Part shown: positions 51,663-59,514 of the stretch, one piece after another
Position numbering within the stretch: the first letter of the stretch is position 1
Layout of the letters: each line of letters starts with the position of its first letter
Assembly (NCBI GenBank): GCA_040776905.1
Contig: JAXGZQ010000002.1
Location: 496,001-560,000, forward strand
Direction: 5' to 3'
Origin: SLHU01 sp009929975
Lineage (GTDB): Bacteria; Bacillota; Clostridia; Saccharofermentanales; UBA5734
Length of the DNA: 64,000 nt
Made by a program: the position numbers and the translations under genes
Notes under the pieces: generated by a model
Database searches by the model: none
Told to the model about the DNA's origin: nothing
What the model saw: only the letters and a program-made list of their open reading frames with translations

Positions 51663-52174
51663 GAACGGTCTCCCGGGAGCAGTTCCGCCAGTCGTTCGTC
51701 GAGCCGCTTCTGACGGGCAGAAACAGCTGCTTCCATTGACTGCTTGTGATCCCTGAGCCGCGTTTTCAGTTCCGGTTCACTGCCGGCAAGAATCTGCACC
51801 GCCAGAAGCGCGGCATTGGCGGATCCGTTGATCGCGACTGTCGCGACCGGAATTCCGGTCGGCATCTGTACGATCGCGTACAGGGCATCCTGGCCGGCCA
51901 GTGGGCCGCTGGCGATCGGCACGCCGATGACCGGCAAGGTTGTATGGGCCGCGATCACGCCCGGCAGATGAGCGGCCAGACCGGCTGCGGCGATGATGAC
52001 GCCATATCCCTCCTCGTCCGCCTGCGCTGCCAGAGCGGATGCCAGAGCCGGCGTACGATGCGCCGAACAGATACGGACATCAAAGGGCACGTGAAAATCA
52101 GACAGACTCCGAATTCCTGGTTCCATCACCGATAGATCGGAATCGCTGCCCATTATGACAAGTACTTTTTTCAT
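51659..52174 (-). CDS. purE: N5-carboxyaminoimidazole ribonucleotide mutase
   Basis: Rearranges N5-CAIR to CAIR in purine synthesis. The 171-aa class I PurE has the MGSDSDLSVMEPGIRSL and SAHRTPALA motifs and AAAGLAAHLPGVIAAHT. GGAGGAAAA precedes the ATG at 52174. First gene of purEFNHD; its leader carries the purine riboswitch and terminator. The partner PurK (N5-CAIR synthetase) is not beside it. Confidence 0.95.
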   Translation of the reverse strand: MKKVLVIMGSDSDLSVMEPGIRSLSDFHVPFDVRICSAHRTPALASALAAQADEEGYGVIIAAAGLAAHLPGVIAAHTTLPVIGVPIASGPLAGQDALYAIVQMPTGIPVATVAINGSANAALLAVQILAGSEPELKTRLRDHKQSMEAAVSARQKRLDERLAELLPGDRS

Positions 52175-52208
52175 TTTTCCTCCTGCAGACTGGCTGAATG
52201 CCACGAAC

Positions 52209-52230
52209 AAAAAAACGGGGTTTACCCCGC
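52209..52230 (-). terminator. Intrinsic terminator of the purine riboswitch
   Basis: On the reverse strand CGGGG-TAAA-CCCCG (52229 down to 52216) is followed by seven T, 35 bases before the purE ATG and about 70 bases after the aptamer. It is the likely OFF switch. Confidence 0.85.
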
Positions 52231-52300
52231 TGCCAGACCAGTCCCAACCACCAGATCCGGACACATCAACAACCGTGCCGGAAACGCATGAAGGGGGATG

Positions 52301-52371
52301 GTCCCATAGCAGGGCAATTTACGGTCGCCTTGTAGAAACGTCCAATCCATATCATCGGACATATATGAGAC
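52301..52371 (-). ncRNA. Purine (guanine-class) riboswitch aptamer
   Basis: The reverse strand folds into the purine three-way junction: P1 GTCTCATA/TATGGGAC (52371-52364 with 52308-52301), P2 GTCCGAT/ATTGGAC with loop GATATGG, J2/3 GTTTCTAC, and P3 GGCGA/TTGCC with loop CCGTAAA. Both kissing-loop sequences match the family. The residue just before TATGG is C (52309), the specificity base for guanine or hypoxanthine rather than adenine. It precedes purEFNHD, so bound guanine should favour the downstream terminator and switch off purine synthesis. Confidence 0.93.
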
Positions 52372-52442
52372 ATGATCAGTGTCTGTCATCGTGTGTTTGA
52401 TTCCAGTCAAGTCCGATAACACCACATCATCAATATGCTTAT

Positions 52443-52471
52443 ATAGTAGCAATAGTCACGAACCCCGTCAA
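52443..52471 (-). promoter_or_regulatory. Promoter of the purEFNHD operon
   Basis: Reverse-strand TTGACG (52466-52471), a 17-base spacer and TACTAT (52443-52448). Transcription should begin near 52436, about 65 bases before the riboswitch P1. The 52175-52507 gap thus holds promoter, aptamer and terminator and no gene. Confidence 0.8.
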
Positions 52472-52507
52472 TCAGTGAAAAGCACAGGACACGGGGCAGG
52501 ACGATCC

Positions 52508-53617
52508 CTATTTCTCGATTTTCTGACCAGACAGATACGCGTTGATGAATCCGTCAAGGCGCCCGTCCATGACAGCATCGACATCACCTTCTTCATAGCC
52601 GGTACGATGGTCCTTGACCATCGTATACGGACAGAAGACATAGGAACGGATCTGGCTGCCCCAGGCGATATCCATCTGATTGCCCTTAAGATCTTCGATC
52701 CGGTCCATCTGTGCCTCTCTGGCCATGGTGAACAGCTTGGCTTTCAGCATATTCATCGCGGTTTCACGGTTCTGGACTTGCGACCGTTCGGTCTGGCAGG
52801 ATACGACGACGCCGGTGGGAATATGCGTCAGGCGCACGGCTGAGTCGGTCTTGTTGATATGCTGGCCGCCGGCACCGGATGCCCGGTAGGTGTCAACCCG
52901 CAAGTCTTCCTGACGGATATCAATCTGAATGGAATCATCCAGTTCCGGCAGAACTTCCAGAGACGCGAACGAGGTATGGCGGCGTCCCGATGAATCGAAC
53001 GGAGAAATCCGGACCAGCCGGTGTACACCGATTTCAGAGCGCAGGTAGCCATATGCGTTATCGCCGTTCAGCATGAAGGAGACACTCTTGATGCCGGCCT
53101 CCTCACCTTCCTGTAAATCGAGCAGCTTGACGTCAAACCCGTGATCTTCAGCCCAGCGGGTGAACATGCGATACAGCATCTCCGCCCAATCCTGGGCTTC
53201 CGTACCGCCGGCCCCGGCATGCAGGGTCAAAATCGCGTTATGGCTGTCATATTCGCCGGTGAACAGCGTTTCCAGGCGTTGCGTCTCATAACGTTCCTCC
53301 ACCATTTTCCAGCCGTCTTCAACCTCAGATAGAATCTCCAGATCTTCCGCTTCATCACCGAGTTCACACAAAACCTTGAGATCTTCATATTCACGGATCA
53401 AGGTGTCATACCGCTCGATTTTCTGACGAAGGCGTCGCATCTGAGTCTGCATTTCCTGCGCGGCCGCCACATCATTCCAGAAATTCGGATCCTGGGCTCT
53501 GGCCTCCAGTTCAGCCGCCTGGTCACTCGTCTGGTCGATCCGCAGCGCGACCCGCAGCTTTTCCAGTTCGGGAGCCAGTGCGTTGATCTTCTGGCGTATG
53601 GCATCATATTGAATCAT
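52508..53617 (-). CDS. prfB: Peptide chain release factor 2
   Basis: Releases the peptide at UGA and UAA codons. The 369-aa protein contains the helical N-terminal domain, the SPF tripeptide (VRISPFDSSGRRHTSF) that reads the second base of UGA, and the catalytic GAGGQHINKT loop. It is one uninterrupted frame: the programmed frameshift site CTT-TGA-C found near codon 25 in many bacteria is replaced by sense codons (LRVALRIDQ). It overlaps the aminotransferase gene by four bases; the pur promoter lies directly downstream. It ends with TAG. Confidence 0.96.
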   Translation of the reverse strand: MIQYDAIRQKINALAPELEKLRVALRIDQTSDQAAELEARAQDPNFWNDVAAAQEMQTQMRRLRQKIERYDTLIREYEDLKVLCELGDEAEDLEILSEVEDGWKMVEERYETQRLETLFTGEYDSHNAILTLHAGAGGTEAQDWAEMLYRMFTRWAEDHGFDVKLLDLQEGEEAGIKSVSFMLNGDNAYGYLRSEIGVHRLVRISPFDSSGRRHTSFASLEVLPELDDSIQIDIRQEDLRVDTYRASGAGGQHINKTDSAVRLTHIPTGVVVSCQTERSQVQNRETAMNMLKAKLFTMAREAQMDRIEDLKGNQMDIAWGSQIRSYVFCPYTMVKDHRTGYEEGDVDAVMDGRLDGFINAYLSGQKIEK

Positions 53618-54792
53618 TGAGAACCTCTCCCTGCTGTAAAATGCTTGAGCCGGATCATCGCTTCCCGGATATTCTCCATTGACGCGGCATAGCTGATCCG
53701 GACATGACCCTCCCCGCTGGCACCGAAGGCATGGCCGGGGACGATCGCGACTTTCTCCGTCTTGAGAAACTGTTCACAGAATGTACTTGAATCCAGGCCG
53801 GTGGAGCGGATATCTGGAAAAACATAAAAAGCACCCAGCGGCTCAAAGCAGGCCAGGCCCGCGTCACGGCACGCGTTGACGACATAACGGCGGCGGAGAT
53901 TGTATTCATCGCGCATGGGACTGATCAGTTCCTCCGCGTTGTTGATCGCTTCTTCTGCCGCTGCCTGGGCTGTTGTCGGCGAACACATGATCGCGTACTG
54001 GTGAATCTTGTTCATAGCGCCGATCAGAACCGACGGACCACAGGCATAGCCGATCCGCCAGCCGGTCATCGCGAAGGCCTTGGAAAATCCGCCGATCACA
54101 ACAGAACGCTCCCGCATGCCGGGCATGCCGGCGATTGAGACATGCTTTGCCGGCGCATAGGTCAGTTCCGCATAAAGTTCATCTGAGAGAACCAGGCAGT
54201 CATGCCGGACCAGGACTTCAGCCAGCGCGGCCACATCCTCCCGTTCGAGCACCGCCCCGGTCGGATTATTCGGATACCCGAGCATCACCAGTTTGGTTTT
54301 CGGTGTGATCGCCTGCTCCAGCTGCTCAGCCGTTACCTTGAAACCATTTTCCGCGGTACAGCTGACACTGACCGGAATTCCGCCGGAAAGCGAGACGCAG
54401 GCCTGGTAAGCGACAAAACATGGTTCAGGGATGACAACTTCATCCCCCGGATTGATCAGCGCGCGGACACAGAGGTCGATCGCCTCACTGCCGCCAACGG
54501 TCACGACGATTTCATTCTCCGGCTGATATGGCAGGCTGAAACGCTGGTCCATATAGCGGCAGATCGCTTCGCGCAGACGGATAAAGCCCTGATTGGGCGA
54601 GTAATGGGTGTTTCCCAGCTCAAGCGAGTAGATACCCGCCTCCCTGACACTCCAGGGCGTTACGAAATCCGGTTCACCGATTGAAAGAGAAATGACCTGG
54701 CCTTTCATTTCGTTGGCCAGATCGAAGAATTTCCGGATGCCGGAGGCTGGGACCGATCTCACATACTGAGACAGCCGGTCTTCGATGCTCAT
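53614..54792 (-). CDS. Class I/II pyridoxal-phosphate aminotransferase
   Basis: A 392-aa fold-type I aminotransferase of the aspartate/aromatic subgroup: ISLSIGEPDFVTP at the start, the PNNPTGAVL asparagine, the pyridoxal Lys in GGFSKAFAMTGWRIGYACG and VRISYAASMENI near the end. The amino-acid substrate cannot be told from sequence. It overlaps the Lrp-type regulator gene (four bases) and prfB (four bases). A role in amino-acid breakdown or synthesis under control of that regulator is inferred. Confidence 0.92.
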   Translation of the reverse strand: MSIEDRLSQYVRSVPASGIRKFFDLANEMKGQVISLSIGEPDFVTPWSVREAGIYSLELGNTHYSPNQGFIRLREAICRYMDQRFSLPYQPENEIVVTVGGSEAIDLCVRALINPGDEVVIPEPCFVAYQACVSLSGGIPVSVSCTAENGFKVTAEQLEQAITPKTKLVMLGYPNNPTGAVLEREDVAALAEVLVRHDCLVLSDELYAELTYAPAKHVSIAGMPGMRERSVVIGGFSKAFAMTGWRIGYACGPSVLIGAMNKIHQYAIMCSPTTAQAAAEEAINNAEELISPMRDEYNLRRRYVVNACRDAGLACFEPLGAFYVFPDIRSTGLDSSTFCEQFLKTEKVAIVPGHAFGASGEGHVRISYAASMENIREAMIRLKHFTAGRGSQ

Positions 54793-55277
54793 AAAATGAC
54801 AGCCTCCCGCTGTACGTCAGCCTGTGACGCCGATTCGATGCCGTTGATCTTGTACTTCTTCAAAATAAAGTGGGTCCGGGTTGAGACAACCGCGTCGAAC
54901 GGCGCGATCTTTTCCGATACGAACATCGCGACATCTTTGAGCCCATGGTCTTCAACAATCACCATCAGGTCAAATCCACCGGACATCAGATAACAGGCTG
55001 ACACCTGCGGATACTGGTAGATTCGCCGTGCGATGTGATCGAATCCCATGTCACGCTGCGGTGTCACTCTCACCTCAATCAAAGCGGTCACCAGATCGTT
55101 CGAGGTCTTTTCCCAGTTGATCATCGCCCGATAGCCGAGGATGACACCTGACGCCTCCATCTGCTGAATCAGCCGGCTGACTTCTTCCTCAGACCGCCCG
55201 ATCATCACAGCGATTTCCGCCGGCGTCAGTTTCGCGTCCCGTTCAAGCAGACTCAGTATCTCTTCTTTGCGTCCCAT
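54789..55277 (-). CDS. Lrp/AsnC family transcriptional regulator
   Basis: A 162-aa regulator with an N-terminal helix-turn-helix (KEEILSLLERDAKLTPAEIA, then GRSEEEVSRLIQQMEASGVI) and a C-terminal ligand-binding RAM domain (LIEVRVTPQRDMGFDHIARR, YLMSGGFDLMVIVE). Such proteins sense amino acids. GGAGG lies six bases before the ATG at 55277. First gene of an operon with the aminotransferase and prfB, so it probably controls its own unit. Confidence 0.9.
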   Translation of the reverse strand: MGRKEEILSLLERDAKLTPAEIAVMIGRSEEEVSRLIQQMEASGVILGYRAMINWEKTSNDLVTALIEVRVTPQRDMGFDHIARRIYQYPQVSACYLMSGGFDLMVIVEDHGLKDVAMFVSEKIAPFDAVVSTRTHFILKKYKINGIESASQADVQREAVIL

Positions 55278-55331
55278 GGTATGCCTCCATCCAGTCGCCA
55301 TTTCTGGCCATTTCCGGTTCGATTCTTTCAA

Positions 55332-55371
55332 GAACAAAACCAGACCGTGCCGACGCATCAGTCTGGTTTTT
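55332..55371 (-). terminator. Terminator of the malic enzyme gene
   Basis: AAACCAGAC (55337-55345) pairs with GTCTGGTTT (55361-55369) around a 15-base loop; the reverse strand continues TTTTGTTCTT. It lies just past the malic enzyme stop. Confidence 0.8.
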
Positions 55372-55387
55372 CTCAGGAAAAATCCAT

Positions 55388-56563
55388 TCAAATGCGTGCG
55401 ACACCTGTGTCTCTGGCCGCTTGCGCCACGGCCGCGGCGACAGCCGGTCCGACCCGTTTGTCAAACGCGGACGGAATGATGCAGTCCGCCGCGAGTTCAT
55501 CGGCGGCAATCAGTTCAGCGATCGCATAAGCAGCCGCGAGCTTCATCTCATCATTAATATCGCTGGCCCGCACATCAAGCGCGCCGCGGAATATTCCCGG
55601 GAAGGCCAGCACATTGTTGATCTGATTCGGAAAATCCGAACGGCCGGTCGCGACAACAGCCGCACCGGCACGCAGGGCCAGTTCCGGCATGATCTCAGGT
55701 ACGGGATTGGCACAAGCGAAGATGATCGGCTGCTCAGCCATACTGCTGACCATCGCTTCCGTCATGACGTCAGGTGCGGAAACCCCGATAAACACATGGA
55801 CTCCCTTGATCACATCCTGCAGACTGCCGCTCACTTTTTCCGGATTGGTCAGGGCGGCGATCGCTTCCTTTGCCTCATTGAGACCGGAGCGGCCCTGGTA
55901 GATCGCGCCCTGTCGGTCACAGAGGATGACGTGCTGCAGCCCGCAGGCGATCAGCAGACGCACAATCGCTGTCGCCGCCGCGCCGGCCCCGTTGATCACG
56001 ATGCGGACATCTTTGAGATCACGGTCTGTCAGACGAAGCGCGTTGATCAGGCCGGCCAGGGTAACAACCGCCGTACCGTGTTGATCATCATGAAAAATCG
56101 GTATGTCACAGGTTTCCTTCAGCCTCTGCTCAATCTCAAAGCAGCGGGGTGCGGAAATATCCTCAAGATTGATCCCGCCGAAGCTGCCGGCCAGCAGCTG
56201 TACCGTCCGGACAATCTCATCCGGATCCTTGGAGCGGATGCAGAGTGGAAACGCGTCAACATCTCCGAAAGCCTTGAAGAGGACACATTTCCCTTCCATC
56301 ACCGGCATACCGGCCTCCGGACCGATATCACCCAGTCCGAGAACGGCGGTCCCGTCAGTGACAACAGCAACGGTATTCCAGCGGCGTGTGTAGACATAGG
56401 ATAAATCAGGGTCACGGGCGATTTGCAGGCAGGGTTCAGCGACGCCCGGCGTATAGGCGATCGCCAGGTCTTCGCGGGTCGCTACCGATGCCCGCGACAC
56501 CACCTCGATTTTGCCTTTCCACTGCTTATGCTTTTCCAGCGCGATTGCTTTATGATCAGCCAT
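55388..56563 (-). CDS. NAD(P)-dependent malic enzyme (short bacterial type)
   Basis: Oxidatively decarboxylates malate to pyruvate. The 391-aa protein has SYVYTRRWNTVAVVTDGTAV, the KAFGDVDAFPL metal-binding part, IFHDDQHGTAVVTLAG, the nucleotide-binding loop INGAGAAATAI and ACANPVPEIMPE. The length is that of the small NAD-type enzyme, without the PTA-like C-terminal domain of MaeB. Whether it prefers NAD or NADP is not clear. It follows the membrane-protein gene by 23 bases and ends in a terminator. Confidence 0.94.
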   Translation of the reverse strand: MADHKAIALEKHKQWKGKIEVVSRASVATREDLAIAYTPGVAEPCLQIARDPDLSYVYTRRWNTVAVVTDGTAVLGLGDIGPEAGMPVMEGKCVLFKAFGDVDAFPLCIRSKDPDEIVRTVQLLAGSFGGINLEDISAPRCFEIEQRLKETCDIPIFHDDQHGTAVVTLAGLINALRLTDRDLKDVRIVINGAGAAATAIVRLLIACGLQHVILCDRQGAIYQGRSGLNEAKEAIAALTNPEKVSGSLQDVIKGVHVFIGVSAPDVMTEAMVSSMAEQPIIFACANPVPEIMPELALRAGAAVVATGRSDFPNQINNVLAFPGIFRGALDVRASDINDEMKLAAAYAIAELIAADELAADCIIPSAFDKRVGPAVAAAVAQAARDTGVARI

Positions 56564-56586
56564 GGGAACCTCCTCCGACGAAGCAA

Positions 56587-57354
56587 CTATTTTGGACTCG
56601 ATGGTACCACAAGCGGCAGTTTCTTTACAAGAAGAAGATACATCCGGCCCATCAGCCGGCCGAACGCCAGGGCCCGGAACACCTGGAAAAACGTCAGAAT
56701 CAGCAGATGAGCCCAGCTGCTGTCGCCGACAAGCGAAAGAATCAAATTCTGGGGAAAGGCGATGACCACCATCAGCAGAACCAGCTGGAGCAGGATCATG
56801 AGTTTATGGCCTTTCGTCGCGTCATAACTGTGGCGCATCGCGTCCGTCAGTGATTTTTTGCTGAACGCGAGATAAAGCGGCAGACAATACATCATCAGCC
56901 CGAATATGATCAGAGGAATAAACAAGACAAACGCGGAAAAGAACGCCGGGACGATCAGCAGAATCAGCAGCAGGAACAGTCTCGGCAGGGTGTTCAGAAT
57001 GCGCCTGACCGCTTCGCCCGGGGTACCTTCGTTCGGTTCAGCCACAATCAGGGCCGCGTAGACAAGTCCGAAAAACAGTGTAATCAGTGAGGCCAGCATC
57101 GCCAGCCCCATCAGCACGAGATTGCCATCTGAAAGCAGGGTCCATGGCGACGGGACCGTACTCAGGGTTCCTTCGGCCATTGCCTGCAGCATCTCCGTCA
57201 AGGCGATTTGCAGACGAGAAAAATCACGATCAGCAAACGGCAGCAGATACGGGATGAGATTCAAACCGTAAAGCAGGACGAACCAGATCTGAACGGTCCG
57301 TTCATGCCGGACTTTATGGATCTTCAGGGCATCAAACAACATGAGAAGATGCAA
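56587..57354 (-). CDS. Polytopic membrane protein of unknown function
   Basis: A 255-aa integral membrane protein with about six hydrophobic segments (residues near 22-40, 79-104, 127-145, 147-165, 184-206 and 215-235) and few charges between them. A TRK-like soluble domain is absent; the pattern resembles DUF624/DUF975-type proteins but I cannot name a family. It starts at TTG (57354) with GGAGG eight bases upstream. It precedes the malic enzyme by 23 bases; a malate or dicarboxylate link is possible but unsupported. Confidence 0.7.
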   Translation of the reverse strand: MHLLMLFDALKIHKVRHERTVQIWFVLLYGLNLIPYLLPFADRDFSRLQIALTEMLQAMAEGTLSTVPSPWTLLSDGNLVLMGLAMLASLITLFFGLVYAALIVAEPNEGTPGEAVRRILNTLPRLFLLLILLIVPAFFSAFVLFIPLIIFGLMMYCLPLYLAFSKKSLTDAMRHSYDATKGHKLMILLQLVLLMVVIAFPQNLILSLVGDSSWAHLLILTFFQVFRALAFGRLMGRMYLLLVKKLPLVVPSSPK

Positions 57355-57400
57355 TCGACTGACCTCCTAGTTTTGTTCCGGTCTGTTTTCCCTTAAAAGG

Positions 57401-57435
57401 AAAAACTTTGCGGATCGCACAGGCAATCCGCAAAG
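57401..57435 (-). terminator. Terminator of the sensory-hydrogenase operon
   Basis: CTTTGCGGAT (57406-57415) and ATCCGCAAAG (57426-57435) form a 10-bp perfect stem with a 10-base loop, followed on the reverse strand by TTTTT. It ends the operon 27 bases past its last gene. Confidence 0.92.
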
Positions 57436-57462
57436 CGCCGGGCATTGAGCCGCCAGACAGAT

Positions 57463-57843
57463 TCAGGCGTTCTTCGCTGCTGTTTCAGCCGCTCCGATGG
57501 TCAGATCTTCACAGATAGAACCATTCACCAGATGTTCAGCGACGATCCGTCGCGCTTTGTTCGCATCCAGTTTAACATAGGTCACCTTGCTTCCGTCAGA
57601 TTCATAGACCTCCGCGATCGGTTCAAGGCGGCAGACGCCGATGCAGCCGGTCATCGTCACGGCGACATCATTGAGGCCGCGGGTACGGATTTCTTCAACC
57701 AGTGTATTCATCACCGGACGGGCACCGGCCGCGATACCGCAGGTCGCCATACCGACCACAACCTTGCGCGAACCTTCGTTGCGCGCGGTCAGGTCAGCCC
57801 GGGCCTTCTGGCGGATGGCATCCAGTTCAGCTAATGATTTCAT
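57463..57843 (-). CDS. Thioredoxin-like 2Fe-2S ferredoxin domain protein
   Basis: A 126-aa protein with the C-terminal half of a NuoE/HydC-type subunit only: KVVVGMATCGIAAGARPVM, TGCIGVCRLEPI and a VKLDANKARRIVAEHLVNG tail. The cysteines in MATCGIAAG and TGCIGVC are candidate 2Fe-2S ligands. Short proteins of this kind accompany hydrogenase sensor loci in Clostridia. It overlaps the HATPase gene by 17 bases and is the last gene before a strong terminator. It could hand electrons between the sensor hydrogenase and HydABC. Confidence 0.88.
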   Translation of the reverse strand: MKSLAELDAIRQKARADLTARNEGSRKVVVGMATCGIAAGARPVMNTLVEEIRTRGLNDVAVTMTGCIGVCRLEPIAEVYESDGSKVTYVKLDANKARRIVAEHLVNGSICEDLTIGAAETAAKNA

Positions 57844-58393
57844 GTAAAACACCTCCAAATACTATCACCTGTTGCTCGGCGATGGTTGTTGTGATCCAGG
57901 TCTGAACATCCGGATGATCAAGCGGAACATCCTCTAGATGGCGGCGAATGTCTCTCGTGTCCAGTTCAAAGGAACGGTCATTCGCACGCAGAATCAGACG
58001 GTAGTCAATCAGTGGATCGGACATCAACAGGGCAGCAAACGTTTCCGACATCGCACCGACAGGCAGACGATCAATGTGGGAAAGGCCCAGCCATGCCGAC
58101 AACCGTGTCCCCGTCCCCTCTTCCGACTCAAGTTCCAGCTGGCCGCCGGTCTGTTCACATAACTCACGCAAAAGCGCGAGCCCGAGCCCGACCGGCCGGG
58201 TGGTCCGGGTCGTGACAAAAGGATCCGTGACCTGGCTGAGCAGCTCCGGCGGCATACCGCTGCCGTTGTCGCCGATCTGCAGAAGCAGCTGGTCCTGCCG
58301 CGGAATGGCTTCAATCAGGACATCAACGAAAGTCGCCCCGGCCCGCAGCGAATTCTGCACCAGATCCAGGACATGTAAGGACAAATCTCGCAT
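57827..58393 (-). CDS. Histidine-kinase-like ATPase (GHKL) protein
   Basis: A 188-aa protein with a complete GHKL ATP site: N-box LDLVQNSLRAGA, G1 GDNGSGMPPE and G2 RPVGLGLALLREL. It has no sensor or dimerisation domain with a phosphorylatable His, so it is not an ordinary sensor kinase. The C-terminal 70 residues are unassigned. ATG at 58393 follows AGGAG with eight bases. It probably phosphorylates or binds partners coded in the same operon; the real substrate is unknown. Confidence 0.85.
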   Translation of the reverse strand: MRDLSLHVLDLVQNSLRAGATFVDVLIEAIPRQDQLLLQIGDNGSGMPPELLSQVTDPFVTTRTTRPVGLGLALLRELCEQTGGQLELESEEGTGTRLSAWLGLSHIDRLPVGAMSETFAALLMSDPLIDYRLILRANDRSFELDTRDIRRHLEDVPLDHPDVQTWITTTIAEQQVIVFGGVLHEIIS

Positions 58394-58429
58394 GTCTGTA
58401 TCTCCTCCAGACTGACTCATGTCATTATA

Positions 58430-59170
58430 TCATTGGACTGAGAACTGCCGCAATGCTGAAATCAAGGCCTGCGGCCAGCCAGAAGGCGCAACCGGCCCGG
58501 AAAGCTCGATAATCCAGCCCGGATCTGCCATATCAACCAAACGGTGCGCGTCAGAGCTGCGAATAATTGGATATTTTTTCAGATCCTCATGCTGAGAAAA
58601 AAACAGATCGGGGTCCGCCCGGTTCGACAATTCCAGCCAACAGGGAGGAAAATCCGGCGGCATGCTGCCAAAACTCGCCAGCAGACTGGCCGATGAACGG
58701 TCGACATGGGCCGGAATGCAGACGCCGCCCATCTCCCAGACCTGCCAGGCCAGTTCCTGTGCCTGCAGCCGTACCGGCATCAGCAGCAGCGGTTCATATT
58801 CGGCGATGACCTGATCCTGCCGGTCAAACAACCATTGATGGCCGAAGATCTCCGGCCGGTTCGGCTGCCGGATCATCTGCTCACGCAGCTGTGTCTCCAT
58901 CAGACGGGCCTGGTCAAGATCTGCAAACAGCGCTAGAAGATGAACCTCCTCCGCTGACGTCATCTCAATTCCCGGAATGATCTGCGGACCGTTAATCGAC
59001 CGGGACAGCGCGATCGCCGCCTCACAGTTGGCACAACTCTGATGATCGGTCAGCGCGATCAGATCCAGTCCGTTCAATTTGGCCATACCCGCGATATTCC
59101 CCGGTGTCATCTCATCTTCAGCACAGGGCGACAGAGCGGAATGGACATGCAGGTCAACATGCAGTTTCAT
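58430..59170 (-). CDS. PHP domain phosphoesterase
   Basis: A 246-aa metal-dependent phosphoesterase of the PHP family: LHVDLHVHSALSPCAEDEM (metal His residues), ALTDHQSCAN, IPGIEMTSAEEVHLLA, IPAHVDRSSAS and RSSDAHRL, so all four motif groups are present. The substrate is unknown. It overlaps the DRTGG gene by four bases and precedes the HATPase gene. In this locus it may reverse the action of one of the two ATPase proteins, an inference from context only. Confidence 0.87.
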   Translation of the reverse strand: MKLHVDLHVHSALSPCAEDEMTPGNIAGMAKLNGLDLIALTDHQSCANCEAAIALSRSINGPQIIPGIEMTSAEEVHLLALFADLDQARLMETQLREQMIRQPNRPEIFGHQWLFDRQDQVIAEYEPLLLMPVRLQAQELAWQVWEMGGVCIPAHVDRSSASLLASFGSMPPDFPPCWLELSNRADPDLFFSQHEDLKKYPIIRSSDAHRLVDMADPGWIIELSGPVAPSGWPQALISALRQFSVQ

Positions 59171-59514
59171 GGGGCATCTCTTAACAGGCGGCTGATCTCG
59201 GCACAGGCCGCGAATGTCGTCAGCGGTGTCTGCAGAATGACAACGGAGCGATCCGCTGCCCGCTGCAGAACGATTGGTTCCATCTCGACGGATTCCGTCA
59301 GAAGGACGCAGGGACAATCGGCCAGGGCGGCCACGGCCACGACATTGATACTGTTGAGGATGGTCAGCCACAGCTCTCCCGGCTGGATACGTGAAACAAC
59401 CAGACTGAGCATGTCGCAGGCATAGCCCCCGCTGATCACAACGTCATCGCCAGGCTCGCCGCAGAGAACACGGCAGTCAAACCGTTCGGTCAGCTGTCTA
59501 AGCGTCATCGCCAT
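59167..59514 (-). CDS. DRTGG domain protein (first of two in locus)
   Basis: A 115-aa protein of the DRTGG-like family: LRQLTERFDCRVLCGEPG, then ISGGYACDMLSLVVSRIQPG, LWLTILNSINVVAVAALADC and a C-terminal VVILQTPLTTFAACAEIS. The domain is a ligand-sensing or scaffold fold of uncertain ligand, otherwise found next to CBS domains. ATG at 59514 has GGAGG six bases upstream. It overlaps the hydrogenase-like gene by 17 bases and the PHP gene by four. Confidence 0.82.
   Translation of the reverse strand: MAMTLRQLTERFDCRVLCGEPGDDVVISGGYACDMLSLVVSRIQPGELWLTILNSINVVAVAALADCPCVLLTESVEMEPIVLQRAADRSVVILQTPLTTFAACAEISRLLRDAP

Noticed and set aside
55421..56404. A 327-codon open frame on the plus strand
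   Set aside because: Antisense to the malic enzyme gene, low-complexity Arg/His/Gln-rich translation, no start signal.
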